Position numbers and translations under genes: made by a program | Part shown: positions 26,954 through 37,805 of the stretch, piece by piece | Layout: every line of letters starts with the position of its first letter | Numbering within the stretch: position 1 is the stretch's first letter | Assembly (NCBI RefSeq): GCF_017744445.1 | Contig: NZ_JAGIBH010000006.1 | Location: forward strand, 186,001 to 250,000 | Length of the DNA: 64,000 bases | Source: Caulobacter sp. | Lineage (GTDB): Bacteria > Pseudomonadota > Alphaproteobacteria > Caulobacterales > Caulobacteraceae | Direction of reading: 5' to 3' | Notes under the pieces: model-generated | The model's database searches: none | What the model saw: only the letters and a program-made list of their open reading frames with translations | What the model was told of the DNA's origin: nothing

Positions 26954-29301
26954 TGAGCGGCCCGCTGCTGGCCCAGATCGGCGTCGACATCCCGCGTGAG
27001 CTGATCGCCGCGGCTGGCTTCACGCCGTATCGTCTGGCGGCCGATCCCGCTGGCGCGCCGGGGGAGGGTTTCGAGGGGCAGCCGCCCCGATCGCGGTCGC
27101 TGCTGGCCCAACTGCTAGGGGGCGGTTCTGCGTTCGCGGGCGTCGCCATCGCCCATGGCTGTGTCGAGGACGTCCAGCTGTTCTCCGTCCTGCGCCAGCT
27201 GTCGCGAACTGGACGCGGCGGCGACTTGGCCGCTGCGCATCTCGACGCCCTCCATGGTGGGGGCGAGGCCGTCGAGCACTACAACCGCGCTCGGCTGATG
27301 GGGTTCAAGGCGTGGCTGGAGGCGTTGTCCGGGCAATCGATCACGACAGACGCCCTGGCGAATGAGATCGCCCTCGCCAACGCCAAGCGTCGTCGGCTGC
27401 AGCGGGTCCTGGACCTGCGCGCCGCAGCGACCCCGTTGCTAGGCGGCGTCCAGGCCCTGGATCTGGTGCGAGCCGTAGGACAGGCCACCCTGGCCGAGGG
27501 CGACAGCTTGATCTTCGCGGCCCTGTCCAGCGCCGGGCATCGAGCGGGCCGTCGCGTACTGGTCACCGGATCACCGCACGAGACCTCGACCGCCTATGCC
27601 GCGATCGAGGCCGCCGGCTGCGTGATCGTCGGCGAGGACCATGCCTGGGGCGACCCCTGGGCCAGCATGATGTTGGACGAGACCCTGGATCCTTTCGAGG
27701 CTCTGCTGCGACGCTGGCAGGCGCCGGCGTCCCACGCCACGGACGGGTCGAGCGCTGTGCGCGCCCAGGCCCTGGCCACTCGGGCCAAACAGATGGATGT
27801 CGAAGCCGTCCTCCACATCCGCCTGCCGGGCGACGAGGCCTCGCCCTGGGACGTGGCGCGTCTTCGCGAGGCGCTGACGGCCGTGAACAAGCCGCTGCTG
27901 GCGCTGAAGCTGGACCACGCGCCGGACGAAGCCCGCCTGGCCGAGACGCTGGCGACCTTCTTCGCCGACCCCTACGCGTCACCTTCCGCACCGGCGCCGC
28001 GACCGCGGTCCGAGAAGGCTCCCGACAAGCCCGCGAAGCCCGCAGCCGACGGCGCCGGTCGCCGCAGCCGCAAGGCGCTGGCGTCGACCGCCGACTTCGG
28101 CGCCTGGCAACGCGACTGGTTCGCCGACGTCCAGCGCCGCGCGGCCGAGGGGCCGTTCGCGGTGGTCAATGCCGACGCGCCGCAGGAAATCCTGCGGGCC
28201 ATGGACATCCCCTATGTCGTGAACCAGTGGTGGGCCTCGATCGTCGCCGCCAAGCAGCGCGGGCGCGACTATGCGGGACTGTTGAAGGCCGCCGACTATC
28301 CCGCCGACGTCGAGAACTACAGCGCCCAGGGCCTGGCCGCCGCGCTGGACGCCGATGTCGACAACGCCCCGTGGGGCGGCCTGCCCAAGCCCGACATCCT
28401 GGCTGTCGTCAAAGGCTCGGACGCCGGCGCCAAGCTGTACGAGGCCTGGGCGCATGAAACTGGGGCCGAGCTCTTCGCCTATGAGCGCTCGGTCGACAGC
28501 CGCTGGGACTTGCCTGTCGCCTGGTGGTCTGACCTGCCCGAGCGCTGGGACGAGACGCTGGAGGCCGAGCGGCTGGATCTGCTGACCGCCCAGCTGGAAG
28601 CCAGCATCCCGCGCCTGGAGGCCATCACCGGCCGCAAGTTCGACCCGGCCCGCTTCGTCGAAGTGATGACCCTGGTCAACGAGCAGGAGGAATACTACCG
28701 CCGCGCCCGCGACCTGATCGCCACGACGAAACCGGTACCCGCGGGGATCGTCGACACCATGCCCGCGACCATGGTGCCCCAATGGCATCGCGGCACGGTC
28801 TGGGGACGCGACGCGGCCAAGCGGCTCTACGAAGAGATCGCCGCGCGCGCCGAGGCGGGTGAGGGCGCCTGTCCGGATGAGCGCGTGCGCCTGATGTGGG
28901 TCGGGCGGGGTCTGTGGAGCGACATGGGCTTCTACCAGCGCTGGGAAGACAGCCATGGCGCGGTGTTCGTCTGGTCGATGTATCTGGGCCTGGCCGCCGA
29001 CGGCTATATCCGCGACTTCAAGGGCGAGGGCGACGCCATGCGCGCCTTGGCCGCGCGGTTCGTAACCATGGGCGACGAGCTGCGCATGCCCACCTGGGCG
29101 GGGGCCTGGCATGTCAAGGAAGCCGAGCTGCATGGCGTGCACGGGGCGGTGGCCATCGACGACGCCGATCCCTTCGTGCTCGAGGCCCTGGAGCGCGCTG
29201 GCGTCCCGGTGCTGCGGTTGCCGATGAGCAATATGAGCGTCGAGGGCGACGCGCTGGAGGCCGCCGTTACGGCCTTCATCGAAGGGCTCGCAACCCCCTA
29301 A
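26953..29301 (+). CDS. Fused double 2-hydroxyacyl-CoA dehydratase (HGD-D)-like protein lacking cluster cysteines
   Basis: A 782-residue protein. Residues ~1-340 (start IPRELIAAAGFTPYRL) and ~380-782 (APQEILRAMDIPYVVNQWW) each resemble an HgdB/BcrC/FldC-type subunit. A Pro/Ala/Lys-rich linker (~342-378) joins them, so two subunits normally made separately are one chain. Only three cysteines exist (70, 223, 640). The position where the family usually has Asp-Leu-Cys-Ser-Tyr reads Asp-Val-Glu454-Asn-Tyr, and the first Cys before PxELI is absent, so a standard [4Fe-4S] cluster is unlikely. No activator ATPase is encoded nearby. Start: the ATG overlaps the CoA-transferase stop. The reaction is unknown. 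Confidence 0.8.
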   Translation: MSGPLLAQIGVDIPRELIAAAGFTPYRLAADPAGAPGEGFEGQPPRSRSLLAQLLGGGSAFAGVAIAHGCVEDVQLFSVLRQLSRTGRGGDLAAAHLDALHGGGEAVEHYNRARLMGFKAWLEALSGQSITTDALANEIALANAKRRRLQRVLDLRAAATPLLGGVQALDLVRAVGQATLAEGDSLIFAALSSAGHRAGRRVLVTGSPHETSTAYAAIEAAGCVIVGEDHAWGDPWASMMLDETLDPFEALLRRWQAPASHATDGSSAVRAQALATRAKQMDVEAVLHIRLPGDEASPWDVARLREALTAVNKPLLALKLDHAPDEARLAETLATFFADPYASPSAPAPRPRSEKAPDKPAKPAADGAGRRSRKALASTADFGAWQRDWFADVQRRAAEGPFAVVNADAPQEILRAMDIPYVVNQWWASIVAAKQRGRDYAGLLKAADYPADVENYSAQGLAAALDADVDNAPWGGLPKPDILAVVKGSDAGAKLYEAWAHETGAELFAYERSVDSRWDLPVAWWSDLPERWDETLEAERLDLLTAQLEASIPRLEAITGRKFDPARFVEVMTLVNEQEEYYRRARDLIATTKPVPAGIVDTMPATMVPQWHRGTVWGRDAAKRLYEEIAARAEAGEGACPDERVRLMWVGRGLWSDMGFYQRWEDSHGAVFVWSMYLGLAADGYIRDFKGEGDAMRALAARFVTMGDELRMPTWAGAWHVKEAELHGVHGAVAIDDADPFVLEALERAGVPVLRLPMSNMSVEGDALEAAVTAFIEGLATP

Positions 29302-29321
29302 TCCGGATCAAGGAGCATTCG

Positions 29322-30212
29322 ATGAAGATCCCTCTGCTGGCCGTGCTGTTGAGCGCTTTCGTGGCAGGTCCAGCCCTGGCGGCCGAGCCCGCGCCGCCGC
29401 CCTACAAGGCGGTGATGGAAAGCGATCCTGGCCTGCCGACCCACACGGTCTACCGGCCCGAGGACATGGCCGCCGTGGGCAAGGCGAAGCTGCCGATCCT
29501 GGCCTGGGCCAACGGCGCCTGCGCCAACGAGGGCGACGCCTTCGCCAAGTTCCTGACCGAGATCGCCGGCCACGGCTATCTGGTGGTCGCCATCGGCCCG
29601 ATCGTCGGCCCCAAGCCGCCGAACGCCGGCCCGCCGCCTCGGCCGGACATGAACGCCCCGCCCAAGACCACCTCGTCGCAGCTGATCGACGCCATCGACT
29701 GGGCGGTCGCCGAGAACGCGCGGCCGGCCAGCCGCTACAACGGGCGGCTAGACGTCAAGAAGATCGCGGTGATGGGCATGTCCTGCGGCGGCTTGCAGGC
29801 GATCGAGGCGTCGGCCGATCCGCGCGTCACCACCACCGGGGTCTGGAACAGCGGCGTGCTGGGCACGGGGACCGGCGGCCTGCCTGGCGCCAACGTGACC
29901 AAGGAAAGCCTGAAGGCCCTGCACGGTCCGGCGATCTATGTCAGCGGCGACGCCACCGACATCGCCTTCGCCAACGCCAATGACGACTATGCGCGGATTA
30001 CCCACATCCCGGTCGTGCGCGCCTATGAGGACGGCGTCGGCCATGGCGGCACCTACGGCCAGCCGCGCGGCGGTTCGTTCGGCGAGGTCGCCGTGGCTTG
30101 GCTGAACTGGCAGCTGAAGGGCGACAAGGCCGGGCGGGCGATGTTCGCCGGCAAGGACTGCGCGCTCTGCGCGCGTCCCGGCTGGCACATTGAAAGCAAA
30201 GGCGTGAACTAG
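29322..30212 (+). CDS. Secreted alpha/beta hydrolase
   Basis: A 296-residue protein with a signal peptide (GPALAAEP, ~20) and a chlorophyllase/dienelactone-hydrolase-like fold. The nucleophile is Ser154 in GMSCGG; the His is in GVGHGGTY. Four or more cysteines, including a C-terminal CALC, suggest disulfides in the periplasm. AAGGAG lies seven bases before the ATG. It follows the dehydratase-like gene by 20 bp and is probably its operon partner, perhaps cleaving an ester before uptake. Its TAG shares CTAG with the convergent pcaL stop. Confidence 0.85.
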   Translation: MKIPLLAVLLSAFVAGPALAAEPAPPPYKAVMESDPGLPTHTVYRPEDMAAVGKAKLPILAWANGACANEGDAFAKFLTEIAGHGYLVVAIGPIVGPKPPNAGPPPRPDMNAPPKTTSSQLIDAIDWAVAENARPASRYNGRLDVKKIAVMGMSCGGLQAIEASADPRVTTTGVWNSGVLGTGTGGLPGANVTKESLKALHGPAIYVSGDATDIAFANANDDYARITHIPVVRAYEDGVGHGGTYGQPRGGSFGEVAVAWLNWQLKGDKAGRAMFAGKDCALCARPGWHIESKGVN

Positions 30213-31399
30213 GGCGTCTCGCCCAGTTCCGCCATGACTTCGGAGGCCTCGGTGAAGGCGGTGTTGGCGGCGGGCACGCCCGCGTAGATCGCCGTCTGCA
30301 TCAGCACCTCCTTCAACTCGTCGACCGTGAAGCCGCCTTGCTCCAGGCCGGCCTTCACGTGCAGGCGGAATTCCTCCCAGCGGGCCAGGCTGGCGCAGAT
30401 GGCCAGCACCAGCAGGCGCCGTGTGCGGTGGTCCAGGCCCGGCCGGCCCCAGACTTCGTTCCAGGCGTAGCGGGTGATCATCGCCTGGTAGTCGGCGGTG
30501 AAGGCCGTGCGTTTGGCCAGGGATTTGTCGACCCAGGCGTCGCCCAGGACCTTGCGGCGGGTCTTCAGCCCGGCCTCGAACAGGGAGTCCTTGGCCTCCC
30601 GGACGGCGGTCCCGCTCAGCAACTCGGCGAGGAAGCCGCGCACGGCGCCGGCGAAGGCGGTTGGGGCTTCCAGGCTGGGCAGGTGAGCGCCGTCGATCTC
30701 CAGATGGCGGGCGCCGGGTACGGCTGCGACGATGCGCTCGGCATGGCCTTCGAATGGCGTGGCGGCGTCCTTGGCGCCGGTCAGCACCAGGGTCGGGGCG
30801 GTAATGGCGGGTAGCCCCTCCAGCAGCGCCATGTCGCGGATCGCCGCGCCGCAGCCGCAATAGCCGTCGGGGCTTTGGGCCAGCATGCCGGCGCTCACGG
30901 TCTCGACGACCTCGGGATGCTGGGCGCGGAAGCCTTCCGAGAAGAACCGGCCCATCACCGGCGCGACCAGCGGCGCCATGCCTTCGCGGCGGATCAGGGC
31001 AAGGCGCTGGTCCCAGGTCGAGGGATCCATGGCTGGCGAGGTGCAGGCCAGGATCAGGGCGGTGACGCGCTCGGGCGCCTTCGGGGCGAGGGCCATGGCG
31101 ATCATGCCGCCCAGCGAGGTGCCGGCGATGCTGGCCGTCCGGGCGCCCGCCGCGTCCATCACCGCCAGCACGTCGTCGGCCAGCAGGTCCAGGCTGTAGT
31201 CGCCCGCTGGCGCATCCGAAGCGCCGTGGCCACGGGTGTCCATCCGCAGCACGCGGAAGTCCGGCGTCAGCAGCGGCACGACCGGGTCGTACAGCGACAG
31301 GTCCGTGCCGATCGAGGTCAGCAGCACCAGCGCCGGCTTGTCGGCCGCGCCGTCCGCGCGCCAGTAGATCCGAGCGCCGTGCGAGGTCGCGAAGGGCAT
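30209..31399 (-). CDS. pcaL: Fused 3-oxoadipate enol-lactonase / 4-carboxymuconolactone decarboxylase
   Basis: A 396-residue fusion. Residues ~1-255 are a PcaD-type alpha/beta hydrolase (Ser95 in GTSLGG, His in DGAHLP); ~265-396 are a PcaC-type decarboxylase (RYAWNEVWGRPGLD, RRLLVLA, HVKAGLEQGG). Together they convert 4-carboxymuconolactone to 3-oxoadipate. It is the last gene of the pob-pca operon, with its start overlapping the pcaB stop by one base. PcaL fusions are known in actinobacteria and some alphaproteobacteria. Confidence 0.94.
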   Translation of the reverse strand: MPFATSHGARIYWRADGAADKPALVLLTSIGTDLSLYDPVVPLLTPDFRVLRMDTRGHGASDAPAGDYSLDLLADDVLAVMDAAGARTASIAGTSLGGMIAMALAPKAPERVTALILACTSPAMDPSTWDQRLALIRREGMAPLVAPVMGRFFSEGFRAQHPEVVETVSAGMLAQSPDGYCGCGAAIRDMALLEGLPAITAPTLVLTGAKDAATPFEGHAERIVAAVPGARHLEIDGAHLPSLEAPTAFAGAVRGFLAELLSGTAVREAKDSLFEAGLKTRRKVLGDAWVDKSLAKRTAFTADYQAMITRYAWNEVWGRPGLDHRTRRLLVLAICASLARWEEFRLHVKAGLEQGGFTVDELKEVLMQTAIYAGVPAANTAFTEASEVMAELGETP

Positions 31400-32547
31400 C
31401 AGCGGTACTTTCGGTAGGCGGCGAGGGCGCGCTGGGTCAGCGCTTCGGACTCGCCGATATCGGCGCCGACCTGGGCGGCCGCAAGGTTGGCGGCCATGCG
31501 GTCGGTGTCGACTTCCAGGCCTTCGACTGCTGGGGCCATGGCGGCCAGGGCCCCGTGGGTCAGCTGGAACAGATCGGCCAGCACCGGCGCCTCGGCCTGC
31601 CAGCCGCCCAGGCCGCGCTCGTGCTGCTGGGGCAGAGCGGCGGTGATCGTCGCAGCCAGGTGCGGAGCGCGGATCGCAGCGGAGAGGGCGACCTGGCAGC
31701 TGGTCGGGTTGCGTTTGTGGGCCATGGCGGAAGAGCCGCCCCGGCCTTCGACGCGGGGTTCGAAGGCCTCGGCGACCTCGCCTTGGGCCAGCAGGGCGAT
31801 GTCGCCGGCAATCTTGCCGACCGCGCCGGTCAAGATGGCGAGGCTGGAGGCCAGGCCGGCGAGGCCTTCGCGGCGTGAGTGCCAGGGTGTCGTGGCGGGC
31901 GGCAGGTCGAGGAGGACGGACAGGCTCGCGAGAACCGCATGCGCCTGGCCATCCAGTCCGGCCAGCGAACCCGTCGCGCCGCCCAGTTGCAGCTGAATGG
32001 CGGTGGTCTCGCGCTCGAAGCGGGCCAGGGCGCCGGCGACGCCTTGCAGCCAGCCGGCGGCCTTGAGGCCGAAGGTGATGGGCAGGGCGCCTTGCAGCAG
32101 GGTGCGGCCCAGCATCGGCGTGGTCGCGTGCGCTTCGGCCAGAGCAGCCAGCGCATCGGTCAGGCGCACAGCCTCCTCGACGACCAGCGCCGCGCCGGCC
32201 CTTGCCTGCAACATCAGGGCGGTGTCGGCCAGGTCCTGGCTTGTCGCGCCCTTGTGGACGAGTTTGGCGATCACCGGATCATTGATCCGCTTACGGATGA
32301 TCTCGACCAGCGGGATCGCCAGGGTTCCGGCATGGGCGGCCGCCTCGGCCAGAAGGTCGACGTCGGGGCGTTCGACGCAGGCGGCGGCGATGCAAGCGGC
32401 GCTGGCCTGGTCGATCACCCCGACGTCCGCCTGCGCCTGAGCCAGGGAGGACTCAAAGCGCAGGGCCGCGTCCAGCAGGGCCTCGTCGCCGAAGACGGCA
32501 AGCATGGCGGCGGAAGACGCCGAGCGGTCGCGGATCAGGGAAGGCAA
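31399..32547 (-). CDS. pcaB: 3-carboxy-cis,cis-muconate cycloisomerase
   Basis: A 382-residue fumarase/aspartase-superfamily enzyme with the signature GSSAMAHKRNP near residues 268-279, and HKGATSQDLADTA earlier. It lactonises 3-carboxymuconate to 4-carboxymuconolactone, the substrate of the adjacent PcaL. It is about 70 residues shorter than the Pseudomonas enzyme at the C-terminus. The start lies 17 bp after pcaG. Confidence 0.93.
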   Translation of the reverse strand: MPSLIRDRSASSAAMLAVFGDEALLDAALRFESSLAQAQADVGVIDQASAACIAAACVERPDVDLLAEAAAHAGTLAIPLVEIIRKRINDPVIAKLVHKGATSQDLADTALMLQARAGAALVVEEAVRLTDALAALAEAHATTPMLGRTLLQGALPITFGLKAAGWLQGVAGALARFERETTAIQLQLGGATGSLAGLDGQAHAVLASLSVLLDLPPATTPWHSRREGLAGLASSLAILTGAVGKIAGDIALLAQGEVAEAFEPRVEGRGGSSAMAHKRNPTSCQVALSAAIRAPHLAATITAALPQQHERGLGGWQAEAPVLADLFQLTHGALAAMAPAVEGLEVDTDRMAANLAAAQVGADIGESEALTQRALAAYRKYR

Positions 32548-32564
32548 GGGCGACTCCGTCTTCG

Positions 32565-33212
32565 TCAGATGTCGAAAAAGACGGTTTCGCGCTCGCCTTG
32601 CAAGACGATGTCGAAGCGCCAGGCGCCGTCCTGCTGGCGGGCGATCAGGGTGTCGCGGCGTTCAGGCGGAACCAGGGCCAGGATCGGGTCGGCGGCGTTC
32701 TGCGGCGCGCCGTCGAAATAGACGCGGGTGGCCAGGCGCTTGATCACGCCGCGCCCGAAGACGCTGACGGCGATGTGCGGCGCCTGCTGGCTGTTTCCGG
32801 GGCCAGGGACCGGACCGGGAAGGATGGTCTTGAAGCGATACAGGCCTTCGTCGCTGGTCGAGGCGCGGCCGAAGCCGATGAAGCCGTCGTCGGGGCTGGC
32901 ATATTGGCCGGCGGCGTTGGCCTGCCAGATCTCGATCATGGCGTCCGGCACGGGCTTGCCGTCGGCGTCGGTGACCACGCCTTCCAGGATGACCACCTCG
33001 CCGCTGACCGCGCCCTTGGGCGGGGCCAGGTTCAGGACGTAGTGCTCATCAGGAAAGAGTTCGGGCCGCGCGCCCATGTCGGACTGGCCGACGAGGTCCG
33101 CGCCGCCCTTCCAGGGCAGGCCGTAGTGGAAGAACGGGCCGACGGTCTGGGACGGGGTCTGGCCGAACAGGGCCGGGTCCTGGTTGTCGAGGCGCGGAGC
33201 CGGATTAGTCAT
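32565..33212 (-). CDS. pcaG: Protocatechuate 3,4-dioxygenase alpha subunit
   Basis: A 215-residue intradiol-dioxygenase-fold subunit (SQTVGPFFHYGL, MIEIWQANAAGQY, HIAVSVFGRG). As usual for alpha subunits, the full set of iron ligands is not kept. The ATG at 33212 lies inside the end of pcaH (8-bp overlap), so the two subunits are translationally coupled in equal dose. Confidence 0.95.
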   Translation of the reverse strand: MTNPAPRLDNQDPALFGQTPSQTVGPFFHYGLPWKGGADLVGQSDMGARPELFPDEHYVLNLAPPKGAVSGEVVILEGVVTDADGKPVPDAMIEIWQANAAGQYASPDDGFIGFGRASTSDEGLYRFKTILPGPVPGPGNSQQAPHIAVSVFGRGVIKRLATRVYFDGAPQNAADPILALVPPERRDTLIARQQDGAWRFDIVLQGERETVFFDI

Positions 33213-33918
33213 GATGATCGTCCTCGAACGGCGTCTCGTCGCGTCCGCGCAGCACCACGTCGAATAGGTAGCCCAGCGCCCAGTTCGGCCGGGTGGTCTC
33301 GATGTCAAACCGGGAGACCATCCGCTGGCGGTAGGGCAGGGGCACGGCGTTGGCGATCGGGTCGATCTCGATCAGCGGATCGTCGGGGAAGTACATCTGG
33401 GTGACCAGGCGGGTGGCGAAGGCTGGGCCCAGCAGCGACAGGTGGATGTGCGACGGCCGCCAGGCGTTGTGGTGGTTGCCCCATGGATAGGCCCCGGGAC
33501 GTACGGTCACGTACTGGTAGCGGCCCTCGGCGTCGGTGATCACCCGACCCGCGCCGGTGAAGTTGGGATCGTGCGGCGCGTCCCACTGGTCCTTGGAGTG
33601 GATGTAGCGACCGGCGGCGTTGGCCTGCCAGATTTCCATCACGGTGTTGGGGACGGGGCGGCCGTTCTCGTCCAGCACGCGGCCGGAAACGACGATCCGC
33701 TGGCCCTGCGGCGCGCCTTTATGCTGGGTGGTCAGGTCGGCCAGCGACGCGCCCATCAGCTTGTCCCAGCCGCCGGCCGGACCGGTGGTCTCGGTCAGAG
33801 TGTGGGGGATCTTGACCAGCGGCTGGCGCGGCGAGCGGGCGACGGTGGAGCCGTAGGACGGGCAGAGCGACGGCGGTTGGCCGGCGTCCTCTCGGGCATA
33901 GGGCAGGATCAGGCTCAT
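33205..33918 (-). CDS. pcaH: Protocatechuate 3,4-dioxygenase beta subunit
   Basis: A 237-residue subunit carrying the catalytic non-heme Fe(III). The ligands are Tyr105 (GRYIH), Tyr144 (GAYPW), His157 and His159 (SHIHL), with exactly the spacing of the Pseudomonas enzyme. It opens protocatechuate between the two hydroxyls to give 3-carboxymuconate. AGGAGAA precedes the ATG; the gene begins 9 bp after pcaF. Confidence 0.96.
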   Translation of the reverse strand: MSLILPYAREDAGQPPSLCPSYGSTVARSPRQPLVKIPHTLTETTGPAGGWDKLMGASLADLTTQHKGAPQGQRIVVSGRVLDENGRPVPNTVMEIWQANAAGRYIHSKDQWDAPHDPNFTGAGRVITDAEGRYQYVTVRPGAYPWGNHHNAWRPSHIHLSLLGPAFATRLVTQMYFPDDPLIEIDPIANAVPLPYRQRMVSRFDIETTRPNWALGYLFDVVLRGRDETPFEDDHHD

Positions 33919-33927
33919 GAGGTTCTC

Positions 33928-35127
33928 CTAGACCCGCTCGAAGGCGAGGGCGGCGCCCTGGCCGACGCCGATGCAGAGGGTGGCGAGACCGCGCTGGCCG
34001 CCAGTTGCTTCCAGCTGCCGCAGGGCGGTGAGCACCAGTCGCGCGCCGGATGCGCCGAGCGGATGGCCCAGGGCGATCGCGCCGCCGTTCGGGTTCATGT
34101 GGGCGCCGTCGTCGGGCAGGCCAAGCTGGCGCAGGACGGCGAGGCCTTGGGCGGCGAAGGCTTCGTTCAGTTCGACGGTGTCGAAGTCGCCAATCGAGAG
34201 GCCGGTCTTGGCGAGAAGCTTCTGCACCGCCGGGACGGGGCCGATGCCCATCACGCGCGGCGCGACGCCGGCGGTAGCGTAGCCGGTGATGCGAGCGCGT
34301 GGCGTCAGGCCGTGGCGCTTCACAGCATCCTCGGAGGCGACCATCAGGGCCACCGCGCCGTCATTGACGCCCGAGGCGTTGCCGGCTGTCACTGTGCCGC
34401 CCTCGCGTACGACGGACTTCAGCTTGGCAAGGGCCTCGAGCGTGGTCTCGCGCGGGTGCTCGTCGCGGTCGACGATCGTTGGGCCGGCCTTGCCGGGGAT
34501 CTCGACCGGGGTGATCTCGCCGGCCAGGAAGCCGCTGGCCTGGGCGGCGGCCGCCCGCTGCTGGCTGCGCAGAGCGAAGGCGTCCTGGTCCGTGCGATTG
34601 ACGCCATAGTCGGCGGCGACGGTCTCGGCGGTCTCCGGCATGGAGTCGACGCCGTAGGCCTTGCGCATGGCGGGGTTCACGAACCGCCAGCCGATCGTGG
34701 TGTCGAAGATCTCGGCGTTGCGGGAAAAAGCGCTGTCGGCCTTGCCCATCACGAACGGCGCGCGGCTCATGCTCTCGACGCCGCCCGCGATGATGAGGTC
34801 GTTGTGGCCCGACAAGATGGCGCGGGCGGCGTAGCCGACGGCCTCCAGGCCCGAGGCGCACAGGCGGTTGACCGTGACGCCTGGCACGCTCACCGGATAG
34901 CCGGCCAGCAGCAGGGCCATGCGGGCGACATTGCGGTTGTCCTCGCCGGCCTGATTGGCGCAGCCCAGCACCACCTCGTCGATCGCTTCGAGATCGAGGC
35001 CGGCGTTGCGCGCCGCCAGGGCCTTCAGCGGGATAGCGGCCAGGTCGTCCGCCCGGACTTTCGACAACGCACCACCGTAGCGGCCGAACGGCGTGCGGAT
35101 CCCGTCACAGAGATAGGCGACGCTCAT
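33928..35127 (-). CDS. pcaF: 3-oxoadipyl-CoA thiolase
   Basis: A 399-residue thiolase. Acylated Cys90 in NRLCASG, His in GHPLGASG and a second Cys in TLCIGVGQG complete the active site. It splits 3-oxoadipyl-CoA to acetyl-CoA and succinyl-CoA, the last step of the pathway. Its ATG overlaps the pcaJ stop (ATGA at 35124-35127). Confidence 0.95.
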   Translation of the reverse strand: MSVAYLCDGIRTPFGRYGGALSKVRADDLAAIPLKALAARNAGLDLEAIDEVVLGCANQAGEDNRNVARMALLLAGYPVSVPGVTVNRLCASGLEAVGYAARAILSGHNDLIIAGGVESMSRAPFVMGKADSAFSRNAEIFDTTIGWRFVNPAMRKAYGVDSMPETAETVAADYGVNRTDQDAFALRSQQRAAAAQASGFLAGEITPVEIPGKAGPTIVDRDEHPRETTLEALAKLKSVVREGGTVTAGNASGVNDGAVALMVASEDAVKRHGLTPRARITGYATAGVAPRVMGIGPVPAVQKLLAKTGLSIGDFDTVELNEAFAAQGLAVLRQLGLPDDGAHMNPNGGAIALGHPLGASGARLVLTALRQLEATGGQRGLATLCIGVGQGAALAFERV

Positions 35128-35771
35128 GCGAAGGCCCCCGCGTCGAAGTCGGCTTCGGTCTTGGCCTTGATCTCGTCCAGCGTGACGCCGGGCGCCAGCT
35201 CGACCAGCGTCAGGCCGCCACCCTTCCGGTCGAGATCAAAGACGCAGAGATCGGTGATCACCATGTCGACGCAGGCCGCGCCGGTCAGGGGCAGGGCGCA
35301 GCGCTTCAAGACCTTGCTCTGGCCGGCCTTGTTGGCGTGATCCATGACCACGATGACGCGCTTGACGCCGGCCACCAGGTCCATGGCGCCGCCCATGCCC
35401 TTCACCATCTTGCCGGGGATGGTCCAGTTGGCGATGTCGCCGTTCTGGGCCACCTCCATCGCGCCCAGCACCGTCAGGTCGATGTGGCCGCCGCGGATCA
35501 TGGCGAAGCTTTGGGCGCTGTCGAAGAAGCTGGACGTCGGCAGCTTGGTGATCGTCTGCTTGCCCGCATTGATCAGGTCCGGATCGGCCTCGCCCTCGTA
35601 GGGGAAGGGGCCCATGCCCAGCATGCCGTTCTCGGATTGCAGGGTGACGCACACGCCGTCCGGAATGTGGTTGGCCACCAGGGTCGGGATGCCGATGCCG
35701 AGGTTGACGTAGAAGCCGTCCTTAAGCTCGCGGGCGGCGCGGGCCGCCATCTCGTCGCGGGTCCAGGCCAT
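35124..35771 (-). CDS. pcaJ: 3-oxoadipate CoA-transferase subunit B
   Basis: A 215-residue beta subunit of a class I CoA-transferase. The catalytic Glu47 lies in the [10 protein letters not shown] motif, and [12 protein letters not shown] follows. With PcaI it moves CoA from succinyl-CoA to 3-oxoadipate. It overlaps pcaI by one base (TGATG) and pcaF by four. Confidence 0.94.
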   Translation of the reverse strand: MAWTRDEMAARAARELKDGFYVNLGIGIPTLVANHIPDGVCVTLQSENGMLGMGPFPYEGEADPDLINAGKQTITKLPTSSFFDSAQSFAMIRGGHIDLTVLGAMEVAQNGDIANWTIPGKMVKGMGGAMDLVAGVKRVIVVMDHANKAGQSKVLKRCALPLTGAACVDMVITDLCVFDLDRKGGGLTLVELAPGVTLDEIKAKTEADFDAGAFA

Positions 35772-36481
35772 CAGACAGTCTCCCTTGGGCGGGTCGTGAG
35801 CTTCTCGATGCGCTTCTCGTTGATCGTCGAGCGGATGATGCGGTCCACATAGATGCCCGGCGTGTGGATGCTATTGGCGTCCAGCGCGCCGGCTTCGACG
35901 ATCTCCTCGACCTCGACGATGGTGACCTTGCCGGCCGTGGCCATCACCGGGTTGAAGTTGCGGGCCGTCATTCGGAACATCAGGTTGCCCTCCGGGTCGG
36001 CCTTCCAGGCCTTCACGATGGCCAGGTCGGCGCGCAGCCAGGTCTCGCGCACGTAGGGCTCGCCTTCGAAGGTCTCGACCGGCTTGCCCTCGGCCACCAC
36101 GGTGCCGACGCCAGTCTTGGTGTAGAAGGCCGGGATGCCCGCGCCGCCGGCCCGGATGCGCTCGGCCAGGGTGCCCTGCGGGTTCAGCTCCAGCTCCAGT
36201 TCGCCCGACAGATAGAGCTGCTCGAACAGCTTGTTCTCGCCCACATAGGACGAGATCATTTTCTTGATCTGGCCGTTGTTGAGCAGCATCCACAGCCCGA
36301 AGCCGTCGGCCCCGCAGTTGTTGCTGATCACGGTCAGGCCCTTCACGCCGGTCTCCTTCAGGGCCGGGATCAGGGTCTCGGGATTGCCCGACAGGCCAAA
36401 GCCGCCGGACATCAGGGTCATGCCGTCAAAGGCGACGCCCTCCAGCGCGGCTGCGGCGCTTTCGTAGATCTTGCTCTTCAC
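35771..36481 (-). CDS. pcaI: 3-oxoadipate CoA-transferase subunit A
   Basis: A 236-residue alpha subunit with the [10 protein letters not shown] glycine-rich CoA loop. The start is GTG at 36481 after AGGAG, 9 bp past pobA. It forms the heteromeric transferase with PcaJ. Confidence 0.94.
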   Translation of the reverse strand: MKSKIYESAAAALEGVAFDGMTLMSGGFGLSGNPETLIPALKETGVKGLTVISNNCGADGFGLWMLLNNGQIKKMISSYVGENKLFEQLYLSGELELELNPQGTLAERIRAGGAGIPAFYTKTGVGTVVAEGKPVETFEGEPYVRETWLRADLAIVKAWKADPEGNLMFRMTARNFNPVMATAGKVTIVEVEEIVEAGALDANSIHTPGIYVDRIIRSTINEKRIEKLTTRPRETV

Positions 36482-36490
36482 GGAATGCTC

Positions 36491-37805
<1,315 letters not shown>

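Noticed and set aside
26953..29301. Dehydratase-like gene as a pseudogene
   Set aside because: The frame is intact over 782 codons, codon use matches neighbours and start coupling is preserved, so loss of cysteines looks like divergence rather than decay.
28896..29321. N-terminal extension of the secreted hydrolase frame
   Set aside because: It lies inside the dehydratase-like gene; the ATG at 29322 has a good ribosome-binding site and opens a signal peptide.
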